Origin: Niastella sp966212235
GTDB lineage: Bacteria; Bacteroidota; Bacteroidia; Chitinophagales; Chitinophagaceae
Direction: 5' to 3'
DNA: 64,000 nucleotides
NCBI GenBank assembly: GCA_966212235.1
Contig: CBIHPP010000009.1
Location: forward strand, 62,001 to 126,000
Program-made: the position numbers and the translations under genes
Notes under the pieces: generated by a model
Told to the model about the DNA's origin: nothing
The model's input: the letters and a program-made list of their open reading frames with translations, nothing else
Databases searched by the model: none
Shown here: positions 17,327 through 25,602 of the stretch, one piece after another
Layout of the letters: every line of letters starts with the position of its first letter
How positions within the stretch are numbered: position 1 is the first letter of the stretch

Positions 17327-19498
17327 TTAAAAGGTGATGCTATAGCGAATGTTGATATTACGTCCCTGCATGTTATACCCGCGCTTTTCATAATAGTTTT
17401 CATCGGTGATGTTATTTACAAACAAGCCAACCTGGTGTTTTTGAGCAAAGGTGTAACCGGCATAAAAGTCAACCACCATAAAAGCAGGATAAACGATCTC
17501 TGGTGATTTGGGATCGTTGAAATCTGTATCCTTGCGATGTCCGGCATAACGGCCGCTTAGCCGGAGATTGATCCCTTTTCTGTTATTGAAGTCTACGCCA
17601 TAGCTAGTGGTGAAATCAGCAATATTGTAAATATCTTTCTTTGTCCTGGTTCCATCGGCTGCTATGGTTATTTCTTCCGCCTTAAAAGTTTTGGTGGCGT
17701 TGATAAAGGTCCTTAAGGAATAGCGATTGTTTTGCAACGCGCCAAAATCATACGACAGTTCTCCTTCCAGTCCGCGGATGGCGCCTTTATTGGCATTGAT
17801 GTACGTTGTACGGGTGCTGATCACATAACCGCTTTCCGTTGTTTCGGTCGTTGGCGGCGTGGTCCTTTGTGTGGTGATGCGGTCTTTTACATCTGTTTGA
17901 AAGTAGGTGAGGTCGGCCACAAAACCCGAGGCGTTTTTCTGATAGCGGATCCCTGCATCCCACGAAACGCTGTTCTCATTTTTCAAGTCGGGGTTGCCCT
18001 GTGTTACGGTGGCTTTGTTCGTTGTCGTGGAAACGACCTCTGAATACCCGGCCACATTATACGCATCCGGTGATACAAAGGCACGTCCGATGGTTCCATG
18101 AATGGTCAGGTTGTTCAGCACCTGGTATTGCGCGGCCAGACTTGGACTGAAAAATGGATTGGTTTCCTTGCCGGGTGAATAAGTATCGAGGAACGGTGTT
18201 TGCTTTACATCATACGTGATGAGGTCGTAGCGTACACCGGGATTGATGATCAATTTCTCCTGGAAGAAATTCAATTGCCCCTGTGCATAAACGGCTTTAA
18301 ATTCCTGCGTGTAATTGGGCGAGAACGGTGCTTTTTCCGTACGATTGGTATTGTACGATTTTGATGTGGTAGATGCCCGGTTATAGTCAACGCCCAGGAT
18401 CAGGGAATGACGGTTCAACTTTACAACATCTTTTAATTGAACGCCATTCCATTGTGCATTACTTTGAAAGGAGAGGTAGGGGACTATGAGGTTACCGCCG
18501 GAGATCAATGTATTGTTGAAATTCTTTTCATTGGCTGCGTACCCTCTGAGTGAAACGGCATGTTTGCCCAACTCCCCGGTAATGCTCAATTCCCCGTTGT
18601 ATCGTTCAATGTCTTTCGTACTGGGTTGTGCATTGCCAAAGAATATGTCACTGGGCGACTCTACATTTTTGGCCATAAAGCGTTCACCCTTTACATTTAG
18701 TTTCCAGTTGGTGGCCAGTTGATAACCCAATCGTAAACTACCGGTGTTATAGTTCAGGCGGGTGTATTCACGGCGTAAACCATCGGAACGTTTGTCGTCC
18801 ACTTCAACAGAAGAGTCAACATAATTCGCCCTGGCCGTTTCCGCATCCAGTAATTTTCTGAAAAAGTTTCCATTGCCCAGTTTCATGTTCTTCCCCCGGT
18901 CATAGGTGATAAAGGACAAATCGAAATCGAGGTTTTTGGTGATGTTGCCACCGGTGGCAACGGAACCTTTGAAGGTTTCATAAGAACCATATTCTGCGGC
19001 CACCGTGGTGCGAATAGTACCGGCCGATTTACGGGTGATCACATTCACCACGCCCCCCATGGCCTGCGCGCCATACAGGGCAGATGCTGGTCCTTTCAGT
19101 ACTTCAATGCGTTCGATATCAGATGGATTGATGGTGGCTATATTGGCGGCTCCTGCCGGCCGGCCGTCGATCAATAGCAGTACGCGCTGGTTCAGGCCGC
19201 CTGTTTGTGGACGGAAACCGCGGATACCTATACCTGCCAGTAAACCGGGATATTGCACAACGTTTACCGATGCATTTTTCTTGAGCAGATCGACAAAATC
19301 CTGACCGCCTGTTTTATCAATGTCTTTCCTGTTAATAACGGTCAAACTTTGCGGTATTTTATTTCGCTGTACTTCGGAACGGGTGGCCGTTATCACAACC
19401 TGTCCCAGTGTTTGTGTTTTTAACGTATCTGTTTGTACGCTTTGCGCCATGGTGTTAGCCGCAGCCAGCGTAGCGCTGATCAGTAAAATTTGTTTCAT
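17327..19498 (-). CDS. btuB: TonB-dependent outer membrane corrinoid receptor (BtuB-like)
   Basis: 723 residues with a signal peptide (cleavage after MAQ, about residue 19). A TonB-box-like segment LGQVVITATR follows near 31-40. The plug covers about 40-150 (VLLLIDGRPAG, IERIEVLKGPASALYGAQAMGGVVNVIT), and the barrel ends in a hydrophobic strand with terminal Phe. It lacks the SusC-type regulatory domain and so is a classic receptor. Specificity for cobalamin or cobinamide is inferred from the riboswitch and the btuFCD and pduO genes around it. It starts 33 bp after btuD. Confidence 0.93.
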   Translation of the reverse strand: MKQILLISATLAAANTMAQSVQTDTLKTQTLGQVVITATRSEVQRNKIPQSLTVINRKDIDKTGGQDFVDLLKKNASVNVVQYPGLLAGIGIRGFRPQTGGLNQRVLLLIDGRPAGAANIATINPSDIERIEVLKGPASALYGAQAMGGVVNVITRKSAGTIRTTVAAEYGSYETFKGSVATGGNITKNLDFDLSFITYDRGKNMKLGNGNFFRKLLDAETARANYVDSSVEVDDKRSDGLRREYTRLNYNTGSLRLGYQLATNWKLNVKGERFMAKNVESPSDIFFGNAQPSTKDIERYNGELSITGELGKHAVSLRGYAANEKNFNNTLISGGNLIVPYLSFQSNAQWNGVQLKDVVKLNRHSLILGVDYNRASTTSKSYNTNRTEKAPFSPNYTQEFKAVYAQGQLNFFQEKLIINPGVRYDLITYDVKQTPFLDTYSPGKETNPFFSPSLAAQYQVLNNLTIHGTIGRAFVSPDAYNVAGYSEVVSTTTNKATVTQGNPDLKNENSVSWDAGIRYQKNASGFVADLTYFQTDVKDRITTQRTTPPTTETTESGYVISTRTTYINANKGAIRGLEGELSYDFGALQNNRYSLRTFINATKTFKAEEITIAADGTRTKKDIYNIADFTTSYGVDFNNRKGINLRLSGRYAGHRKDTDFNDPKSPEIVYPAFMVVDFYAGYTFAQKHQVGLFVNNITDENYYEKRGYNMQGRNINIRYSITF

Positions 19499-19531
19499 GG
19501 TTTTTGTATGCTTATTGTTATTACGACTTTT

Positions 19532-20542
19532 TTATTTCGATGGATGACTGTTACGCAGTGCCTGCAACAGGCCGGCTATGGTGGCAAACGTCTCCTTGTT
19601 GAATGTCCATAACACGGTATTGCCCTTGTCAAGGATATGGATAGATTCTGTGGCGTCGGCTGAAACCGTAAACCCTTCACGCAGGAGCGCTCTTTTTGTC
19701 CAGAACAGCGGGGCGCCTTCTCCTTCAACGCGGATTGTTTTTCCATTGCCTTTGTGAATGGTAAACGTGCCGCTGTTTTTGTCGAACGCAAAACCTTCTT
19801 TATGAAATGCTGCTTCAAAGGTGCCGTTGAGCACGATGTCTTCGGGTGCGCCTTTGGTGAAGTCGCCATCGTTGCGCAGCAACCATACTTCGTCGGCTGT
19901 TTGCAGGGCAAGGTCCAGGTCGTGGGTGGATAATAAGATGCCTTTGCCGGTTGTTTTGGCCAGCTGGTGTAACAGGTGCATCAGGGTAATGCGGTTGGGA
20001 AGGTCAAGGTGTGCTGTTGGCTCGTCGAGAATAATGATCGGCGTGTCCTGCGCCAGTGCTCTTGCCAGCATTACTTTTTGCGATTCACCATCACTCAATT
20101 CGATCAACTTTCTGTTGGCAAAAGAAGTAGTATCTGTTATTTGCATGGCCCATTCAACGATTTCCCGGTCTTTTGGTTGCAGCGTGCCTAACCAGTTGGT
20201 ATAAGGAAACCGTCCTAATGCAATAATGGAATAAACGGTCAGGTTGCCGGATGGCACACGGCCAGTGAGCACCATGCTCAGTTGTTTTGCTCTTTCTGGC
20301 GGTTGTAGCTTTGCTAAATTTTTGCCACCTGTTTCTACTGTTCCGGCCAGCAAAGGCTGTAAACCGGAAAGGGTGCGGATGAGGGTGGATTTGCCGGCGC
20401 CGTTCTGTCCGAGTAAACAGATCAACTGCCCGGGATGTATTTCCAGGTCCAGCGGACCGGCCAGCGTCTTCTCTTCTTTGGTTCCTTTTTTATACCCGAT
20501 GGATAACCGGCTTGCTTTTAATAAAGGGGCGGTGTTATTCAT
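19532..20542 (-). CDS. btuD: ABC transporter ATP-binding protein for corrinoid (BtuD-like) with C-terminal extension
   Basis: 336 residues. Walker A is GQNGAGKST (45-53), the signature is LSDGESQKVMLARALAQ (about 145-161), and Walker B with catalytic Glu is IIILDEPTAHLD. This is a FecE/BtuD-type ATPase. Residues after about 255 form an extra 80-residue domain not needed for ATPase activity (ends LLQALRNSHPSK). Its start overlaps the permease stop by one base (TGATG), showing translational coupling. It powers uptake of periplasmic corrinoid across the inner membrane. Confidence 0.93.
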   Translation of the reverse strand: MNNTAPLLKASRLSIGYKKGTKEEKTLAGPLDLEIHPGQLICLLGQNGAGKSTLIRTLSGLQPLLAGTVETGGKNLAKLQPPERAKQLSMVLTGRVPSGNLTVYSIIALGRFPYTNWLGTLQPKDREIVEWAMQITDTTSFANRKLIELSDGESQKVMLARALAQDTPIIILDEPTAHLDLPNRITLMHLLHQLAKTTGKGILLSTHDLDLALQTADEVWLLRNDGDFTKGAPEDIVLNGTFEAAFHKEGFAFDKNSGTFTIHKGNGKTIRVEGEGAPLFWTKRALLREGFTVSADATESIHILDKGNTVLWTFNKETFATIAGLLQALRNSHPSK

Positions 20543-21618
20543 CAGAAAGAATTTTTTAAATTATTCCGACTCAAAATGATCCAGATAACGACCGGTGAGC
20601 CTATCAAAGCCGTAATCACGTTGATGGGCAATACCGTATTACTACCCGGTAATTGAGCAATGATATCACACAGCAGCATCAGGGAGGTGCCCATTAAACA
20701 ACAGGCAGGGATCAACGTACGATGGTCTGAAGTATTGAACAGCGAGCGGGCCAGGTGCGGCACGGCAATTCCAATAAAGCCGATAGGACCACAAAAGGCG
20801 GTGATGCTGCCTGCCAGCAAACTGGTGCTACCGATGATCAGCAACCGGGCCCTGTTCACTGTTAAACCCATGCTGCGGGCATAATGCTCACCCAGCAACA
20901 ACGTATCCAGCATTTTGGAAGAAGCGAATGCGATCAGCAAACCCACTGCCACAACTACGGCCAGCAGGTAAAGCTGGTTGCCTGATACGCCACCAAGGGA
21001 ACCGAATGTCCAGATTAAAAAATCCTTTACCTGTTCCGGTGCGCTGAAGAATTGCCAGATACTTACAACGGAAAAGGTGATGCTGCTGATCATGACACCC
21101 ACGATCAGCATAATCACATTATCTCTTAACCGGGCTGAAATGGCTATAATGATAAACATGATAAACGCGGCGCCCAGGGAAGACATCAATAATACCAACC
21201 AGCTTCCTGAAATGCCCAGCTCTTTAATGGCATAAATGGTGGTAATGCTGCCTCCTGTTAACATCACCATGGCCACGCCCAAACTGGCGCCGGCCGTGAC
21301 GCCCAACTCCGACGGGCCTGCCAGCGGATTCCGGAAAAGCGTTTGCATTTGTAAACCACTCACCGGTAACGCGCAACCCACGATCACGGCAGTAATAGCT
21401 TTTGGAATTCTGATCTCCTGTACAATGTATATCCATGCATCGTTTTGCACCTTTCCCTGCACAATGATATCCAACACGGCGCGCAGTGGAATGGATACAG
21501 AACCGAAGGCTATATCTATTATGAACAGGATGAGCAGCAGAAAAAACAAAACGGTCAGCTTCACGAGCGAAGCAGTCCATTGATCCTTTCGGGTAGCAGG
21601 AAGCGTTGCTACGTTCAT
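20542..21618 (-). CDS. btuC: FecCD/BtuC family ABC transporter permease for corrinoid
   Basis: 358 residues with about ten membrane helices. Family hallmarks include LRLPRALTAV-like wording in EIRIPKAITAVIVG, the motif GLQMQTLFRNPLAGPSELGV (about 105-124), ARSMGL, and the near-C-terminal GPIGFIGIAVPHLAR. It forms the inner-membrane channel with the BtuD-like ATPase. Start and stop codons overlap with both neighbours by one base, so btuF, btuC and btuD are a coupled set. Confidence 0.95.
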   Translation of the reverse strand: MNVATLPATRKDQWTASLVKLTVLFFLLLILFIIDIAFGSVSIPLRAVLDIIVQGKVQNDAWIYIVQEIRIPKAITAVIVGCALPVSGLQMQTLFRNPLAGPSELGVTAGASLGVAMVMLTGGSITTIYAIKELGISGSWLVLLMSSLGAAFIMFIIIAISARLRDNVIMLIVGVMISSITFSVVSIWQFFSAPEQVKDFLIWTFGSLGGVSGNQLYLLAVVVAVGLLIAFASSKMLDTLLLGEHYARSMGLTVNRARLLIIGSTSLLAGSITAFCGPIGFIGIAVPHLARSLFNTSDHRTLIPACCLMGTSLMLLCDIIAQLPGSNTVLPINVITALIGSPVVIWIILSRNNLKNSF

Positions 21619-22832
21619 TATTGTAATTGTTTGTAATAGTACAGTTGGTGACCCGGTAATAATTCCGGGTGAAAAATAGTGATCAGGTCGGCCAGGATCA
21701 GCTGTGGATTGACGGCGCCTGATTCCCAGTAATCATTGGCGCCCACGTCGTTCATTCGTTTGTTGCTGTTATACAGTGCTCCTTTTTTATATGGATTAAA
21801 CTGCGTATATCGTTGGTCTACGTCGGCAATTTCTTTTTTTGACTGGGAATTGCTCATGTTCAACCAGAAATCGGCTTTCAGGGCTATGGGGGCTACCGTT
21901 TCAAAATCAAGCGCCAGGCTGCCTTTACTTATTACATCTGACCAATGATATGCGGCGCCGGCATCTTTTAAAAATTGCGTCAGGTAACTGTCGCCGTCGG
22001 GTACAAACCAGGTGCCTTTGAAGGGCATCCCGATCACTACCTCCGGCTTTTGTTTTACTGCTGCGGCAAGCGCTTTCATCCGGTTATATTCCCCCACAAG
22101 CGAATCAAATTTCCGGTTCACCATGTCTTCTTTGTTCAACAAGGCTGCCATCAGCTTCACCCATTCTGAACGGCTTATGGGATCGGTTTCCAGCCATTCT
22201 GCATTCATCATCACCGGAATGCCTGCACCGGTCAACGGCTGGTAGCGGTTGAAGGGCGCATCGGGGCTGCCCATCGTCATGAGCAGGTCAGGTTTCTTCG
22301 AAATGATCAACTCATGATTCATCGTGCTGCCATTGCCTACTTCTATTACTTTACCTGCTGCCATGTTCTTACGCACGACAGGGGAGGTAACATATTTTGA
22401 TTCGGCCACGCCAATGATCACATCGTCAGCATCAGCAAAATTGGCCATTCCTACGTGCATGGAGGAAGTTACCATCATTTTTTGTATGGGCACCTGTATC
22501 ACCATAGCGCCCGAATACCTGGCCGGGACAGGCGTTCCTCTTTGTACCAGTACATATAGAAGCGTGTCGGTTTTGTCGGAAAAACGGTTTACAATTTTAA
22601 CCAGCTTGTAGTTTTCGAAGTATTCTATCGTAAACCCTTTGGAATATTGTATACTGGTTTTTGCAGCAACCGGCTTATCAGTGGTTGAAGTGGGGGCTGG
22701 TTTGGTCGCTGGTTTACAGGATGCCAGCCACAACAACATGCCGATGCTTACCAGTAAAATAGAATGTACACCTGACATGGGACGCAGAAAAACGGGTTTT
22801 CTGCAGTGGGTAAAATACCTGCTCTTTTTCAT
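21618..22832 (-). CDS. btuF: Corrinoid-binding periplasmic lipoprotein (BtuF-like)
   Basis: 404 residues. The leader is long: about 20 polar residues precede the hydrophobic segment ending LLWLASC, so the lipid site is Cys39; Met19 is a possible shorter start. The mature protein is a class III solute-binding protein (PF01497 type): a first lobe with DVIIGVAESKYV and KPDLLMTMGSPDA, a long helix linker, and a second lobe. The N-terminal lipid suggests inner-membrane tethering. It is the first gene after the cobalamin riboswitch and overlaps btuC by one base (TAATG). Confidence 0.92.
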   Translation of the reverse strand: MKKSRYFTHCRKPVFLRPMSGVHSILLVSIGMLLWLASCKPATKPAPTSTTDKPVAAKTSIQYSKGFTIEYFENYKLVKIVNRFSDKTDTLLYVLVQRGTPVPARYSGAMVIQVPIQKMMVTSSMHVGMANFADADDVIIGVAESKYVTSPVVRKNMAAGKVIEVGNGSTMNHELIISKKPDLLMTMGSPDAPFNRYQPLTGAGIPVMMNAEWLETDPISRSEWVKLMAALLNKEDMVNRKFDSLVGEYNRMKALAAAVKQKPEVVIGMPFKGTWFVPDGDSYLTQFLKDAGAAYHWSDVISKGSLALDFETVAPIALKADFWLNMSNSQSKKEIADVDQRYTQFNPYKKGALYNSNKRMNDVGANDYWESGAVNPQLILADLITIFHPELLPGHQLYYYKQLQ

Positions 22833-22880
22833 GAATGCTCTTTGCCTTTCTTCCGAAAGCGGTGAGTAAATGTTATTAGT

Positions 22881-23052
22881 AAGGCAGGTCTTCTGACTTC
22901 CTCTGAACCTGGCTTCCTTCCCATTCGTCCCAATAGCTATCGGGACGGACAGTGGATCGTAGTAGCCGGTTCTTTTTTAAGAGGTTACAGCAGCGGAGAC
23001 TGTTCCGGACTTACACCGGATTCCCTATTAAAGCAGCAAATGCTGCTACCTT
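22881..23052 (-). promoter_or_regulatory. Cobalamin riboswitch controlling btuF-btuC-btuD-btuB-pduO
   Basis: On the minus strand the closing stem P1 is AAGGTAG (23046-23052) with CTGCCTT (22881-22887). Between them are the core blocks GGGAATCCGGTGTAAGTCCG and ACAGTCTCCGCTGCTGTAA, then the 3' B12-box-like GAAGTCAGAAGACCTGCC. It sits 48 bp before btuF and just after the ATPase gene at 23093. A variable arm carries a near-perfect 22-bp palindrome (22926-22947). Ligand binding should lower expression of the uptake genes. Confidence 0.95.
22926..22947. repeat. Palindrome built on CCCRATAGCTATMGGG, also at 12177-12192
   Basis: The 22-bp sequence is self-complementary except for one pair beside the ATAGCTAT core. 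The same core with CCC/GGG flanks forms the tip of the terminator at 12161-12208. Finding it in two unrelated RNA hairpins suggests a dispersed palindromic repeat of this genome. Confidence 0.6.
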
Positions 23053-23092
23053 CGGCGGCGAAAGTAGTAATAATTTTGTTTCAGGCTATTTT

Positions 23093-23650
23093 TTAATTCC
23101 TGGCGAGATAAGGCGCGATCGTTTGCTGTATGAACTGCATCCTGTTCTCAACAGAGGCTTCCGGCACGGTTACCAAAGTAAAGCCCAATACTTCGTAGGT
23201 TTCGCGGATGCAGGTATATAAATGAACAGCCTCTTCAAAGGTTTGCCACCGCTCGGCATCATTTACATAGATGGCTTTCCAGGGTGGTAATATAAAAGCG
23301 AGCGGCTGGTATGGATGCTGTTGAAAGGCAGTGTAGTATTTGTTGTCAACGGGCAGACCGGCAGCTTTGAGGTACGCTATGATATCCGGTATACCGCGAT
23401 CGAAAAAGGTAATACCTGAATTGGCTGCGGCTTGCGTATACAGCGTTGTCATTCGTTCCAACACTTTACCGGCAAAGCAGGCAAGATCGGTCCATGGAAG
23501 GGAACCTGACCCTTTAGCGACTTCTTCTGCAATGACCTGGCGCGAAGCTTCTTCCGACCCGTGATAACCTGCCGCTTTCAACGCCTGCAACAGGCTTGTT
23601 TTTCCGGCGCCGGGTCCGCCGGTGATGAGGTATTTTTCTGTGCTCAACAA
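23093..23650 (-). CDS. Small AAA_28-like P-loop ATPase of the cobalamin cluster
   Basis: 185 residues. Walker A is GGPGAGKT (11-18); a Walker-B-like FFDRGIPDIIAYL follows near 83-95, as in AAA_28/NadR-related nucleoside kinases and predicted ATPases. It is not a canonical CobU: the N-terminus lacks the TGGARSGKS pattern. It begins 7 bp after cbiB and is the last gene before the riboswitch. Its place suggests a corrinoid role, perhaps phosphorylating a precursor, but no reaction can be assigned from sequence. Confidence 0.8.
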   Translation of the reverse strand: MLSTEKYLITGGPGAGKTSLLQALKAAGYHGSEEASRQVIAEEVAKGSGSLPWTDLACFAGKVLERMTTLYTQAAANSGITFFDRGIPDIIAYLKAAGLPVDNKYYTAFQQHPYQPLAFILPPWKAIYVNDAERWQTFEEAVHLYTCIRETYEVLGFTLVTVPEASVENRMQFIQQTIAPYLARN

Positions 23651-23657
23651 TTTGTCT

Positions 23658-24599
23658 TTAGGTATATAGTAAGTAAATGGTCAGGGAAATAATCAAGACA
23701 GTTGCAAAACATACTTTGTGATTGATAAAGCTGACCCTTTTTATTTCATCATGTTTGACGGTTCTGTCGTTCTTTCCAATAAAAGGTTTCTCTACCAGTT
23801 TACCATGATAGCTATTGGGTCCGCCAAAACGGGTATCGAGGATGCCGGCCAGTGCCGCTTCGGGATAACCTGAATTTGGGCTTTTATGCTTGTTGCCATA
23901 TTTGAGTATAAAATGAAACGCACGCCAGCTGCCGCTTACCAGCACCATCAGTAAAGCGGTAATACGGGCGGGAATAAAATTCACGAGATCATCGAGGCGG
24001 GCGGCACATTTTCCAAATAGCTCATAACGTTCATTGCGGTAACCGATCATGGAGTCAAGGGTATTGATCATTTTATAGGCCATCATACCGGGCACACCGG
24101 CAATGGCGTAATAGAACAGCGGGGCTACAACGCCATCGCTTAAATTCTCCGACATGGTTTCCAAAACAGCTATCCGTATCTGTTGCGGTGTAAGCGCGCT
24201 GGTATCCCGGCCAACAATACGACTTAGTTGTTTGCGTCCAGCTTCCAGCCCATGTTCTTCCAGTACGTTAAAAACTTTTTGGCCTTCATCGATCAGGCTC
24301 TTATTGGCAAGCCCATAGTATACAAATACAGTACTAAAGATGAGGTAGGCTACCGGTTGCCAGGCGAGCAACCATTGGGAAGAAAATTGAAAGAAAGCAA
24401 ATACGGCTGCACATAAAACAAGTGTCAGTAATGCTCCTTTCACAAACCGGTTGTTCCCTTTGTTCAACAACTTTTCACCCGCACCAATGGTGTTGCCAAA
24501 CAGGCGGATAGGGTGGGGGAACCGGTCAGGATCACCCAGCAGCAGGTCTAAGCAATAGCCTGTCAACAGTGGTAGTATCAGAAGTACTGTTTTATCCAT
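23658..24599 (-). CDS. cbiB: Adenosylcobinamide-phosphate synthase (CbiB)
   Basis: 313 residues, an integral membrane protein with several helices. The N-terminus LLTGYCLDLLLGDPDRFPHPIRLFG is diagnostic of CbiB, as is the NLSDGVVAPLFYYAIAGVPGMMAYKMINTLDSMIGY region (about 150-187). It attaches aminopropanol phosphate to adenosylcobyric acid. Its start lies inside the previous gene (22-bp overlap), so the two are translated together; the previous gene supplies the aminopropanol phosphate donor. Confidence 0.96.
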   Translation of the reverse strand: MDKTVLLILPLLTGYCLDLLLGDPDRFPHPIRLFGNTIGAGEKLLNKGNNRFVKGALLTLVLCAAVFAFFQFSSQWLLAWQPVAYLIFSTVFVYYGLANKSLIDEGQKVFNVLEEHGLEAGRKQLSRIVGRDTSALTPQQIRIAVLETMSENLSDGVVAPLFYYAIAGVPGMMAYKMINTLDSMIGYRNERYELFGKCAARLDDLVNFIPARITALLMVLVSGSWRAFHFILKYGNKHKSPNSGYPEAALAGILDTRFGGPNSYHGKLVEKPFIGKNDRTVKHDEIKRVSFINHKVCFATVLIISLTIYLLYT

Positions 24600-25597
24600 T
24601 TTGGCAGGGCATCGATTAATAATTGGTTCTTGTTTGCTGGCAGGGTGACCATTCGGATGTGTTGTTCGCTCAAACCCCTGAAGTTCGATGCATCGCGTAT
24701 CAATAACCCGTGATGCGTGACCAGGTATTCCTTTAAGTGCTGCGCTTTTCCAACCGGTAATTGCGCCAGAAAATAATGGGTGTGGCTTTTATGGATGGTC
24801 AACGACAGTTGTTGTAACTGCTGAATAAATTGTTCTTTATGACTGAAGATCTGTGCCAATGGCAATCGCAGACTGGCCATATGATCAAAGATATAATGAC
24901 CGGCCGCTATGGCAAATGCATTGACAGACCAGGGCGTTTTACAAAGCAATAGTTTATTGATCAGCCGGGGATGCGCCACGATGTATCCCAGCCGTAAACC
25001 GGGAATGGCATATGCCTTGGTCAACGAGCGCAGGATGATGAGGTTATCACAGGTATCAACGAGTGCAATCAAAGAAGTGACAGATAAAGTGAATTCTATA
25101 AAGGCTTCATCAATAACAAATATTGTTTGCGGATTGGCTTTTACCAGTGCTTCCAGTTGCGGAAACACATGCCCGGTGGGATTGTTGGGATTGCAAATAA
25201 AGAACAACCCTTTTTCCACCTGCATGTTCGGGTGAATGTCATCCTGGTGCACGAATTGTAACTCGTGGCGAAACATCCGGCAGGCATCTTCATATTCAGC
25301 AAATGCAGGAATGGCAATGGTGGTTGTTTCGTTTTGCCAGGCCTGTGCAATCAGGTAAATACTTTCCGTGGTGCCGTTGGTGATCAGCACATGCGCAGCG
25401 TCTAACTGATGATGTTGACTTATTTTTTTGGCAAGGCTTTCCGCCAGCACTTCCGGGTATTTATTAAGCACCTGCCATTGTTGAAACAAATGTTCCTTTA
25501 GCCCTGCCGGCTCGCCGCCATACCATACGTTGGTACTGAAATCAGCAATTATCTCCTGCTTATAGCGGTAAGCATCATCTCCGTGTCCCTGCAGCAT
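24578..25597 (-). CDS. cobD: L-threonine-O-3-phosphate decarboxylase (CobD-like aminotransferase fold)
   Basis: 339 residues, PLP-dependent fold type I related to histidinol-phosphate aminotransferase. Visible elements are LITNGTTESIYL (about 72-83), CNPNNPTG, VIDEAFIEF and the PLP-lysine block LRSLTKAYAIPGLRLGY. The N-terminus MLQGHGDDAYRY is typical of cobalamin-cluster members. It makes (R)-1-amino-2-propanol phosphate for CbiB, with which it overlaps by 22 bp. A histidine-pathway role is unlikely given the context. Confidence 0.92.
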   Translation of the reverse strand: MLQGHGDDAYRYKQEIIADFSTNVWYGGEPAGLKEHLFQQWQVLNKYPEVLAESLAKKISQHHQLDAAHVLITNGTTESIYLIAQAWQNETTTIAIPAFAEYEDACRMFRHELQFVHQDDIHPNMQVEKGLFFICNPNNPTGHVFPQLEALVKANPQTIFVIDEAFIEFTLSVTSLIALVDTCDNLIILRSLTKAYAIPGLRLGYIVAHPRLINKLLLCKTPWSVNAFAIAAGHYIFDHMASLRLPLAQIFSHKEQFIQQLQQLSLTIHKSHTHYFLAQLPVGKAQHLKEYLVTHHGLLIRDASNFRGLSEQHIRMVTLPANKNQLLIDALPKWIKQYF

Positions 25598-25602
25598 AGG
25601 AA

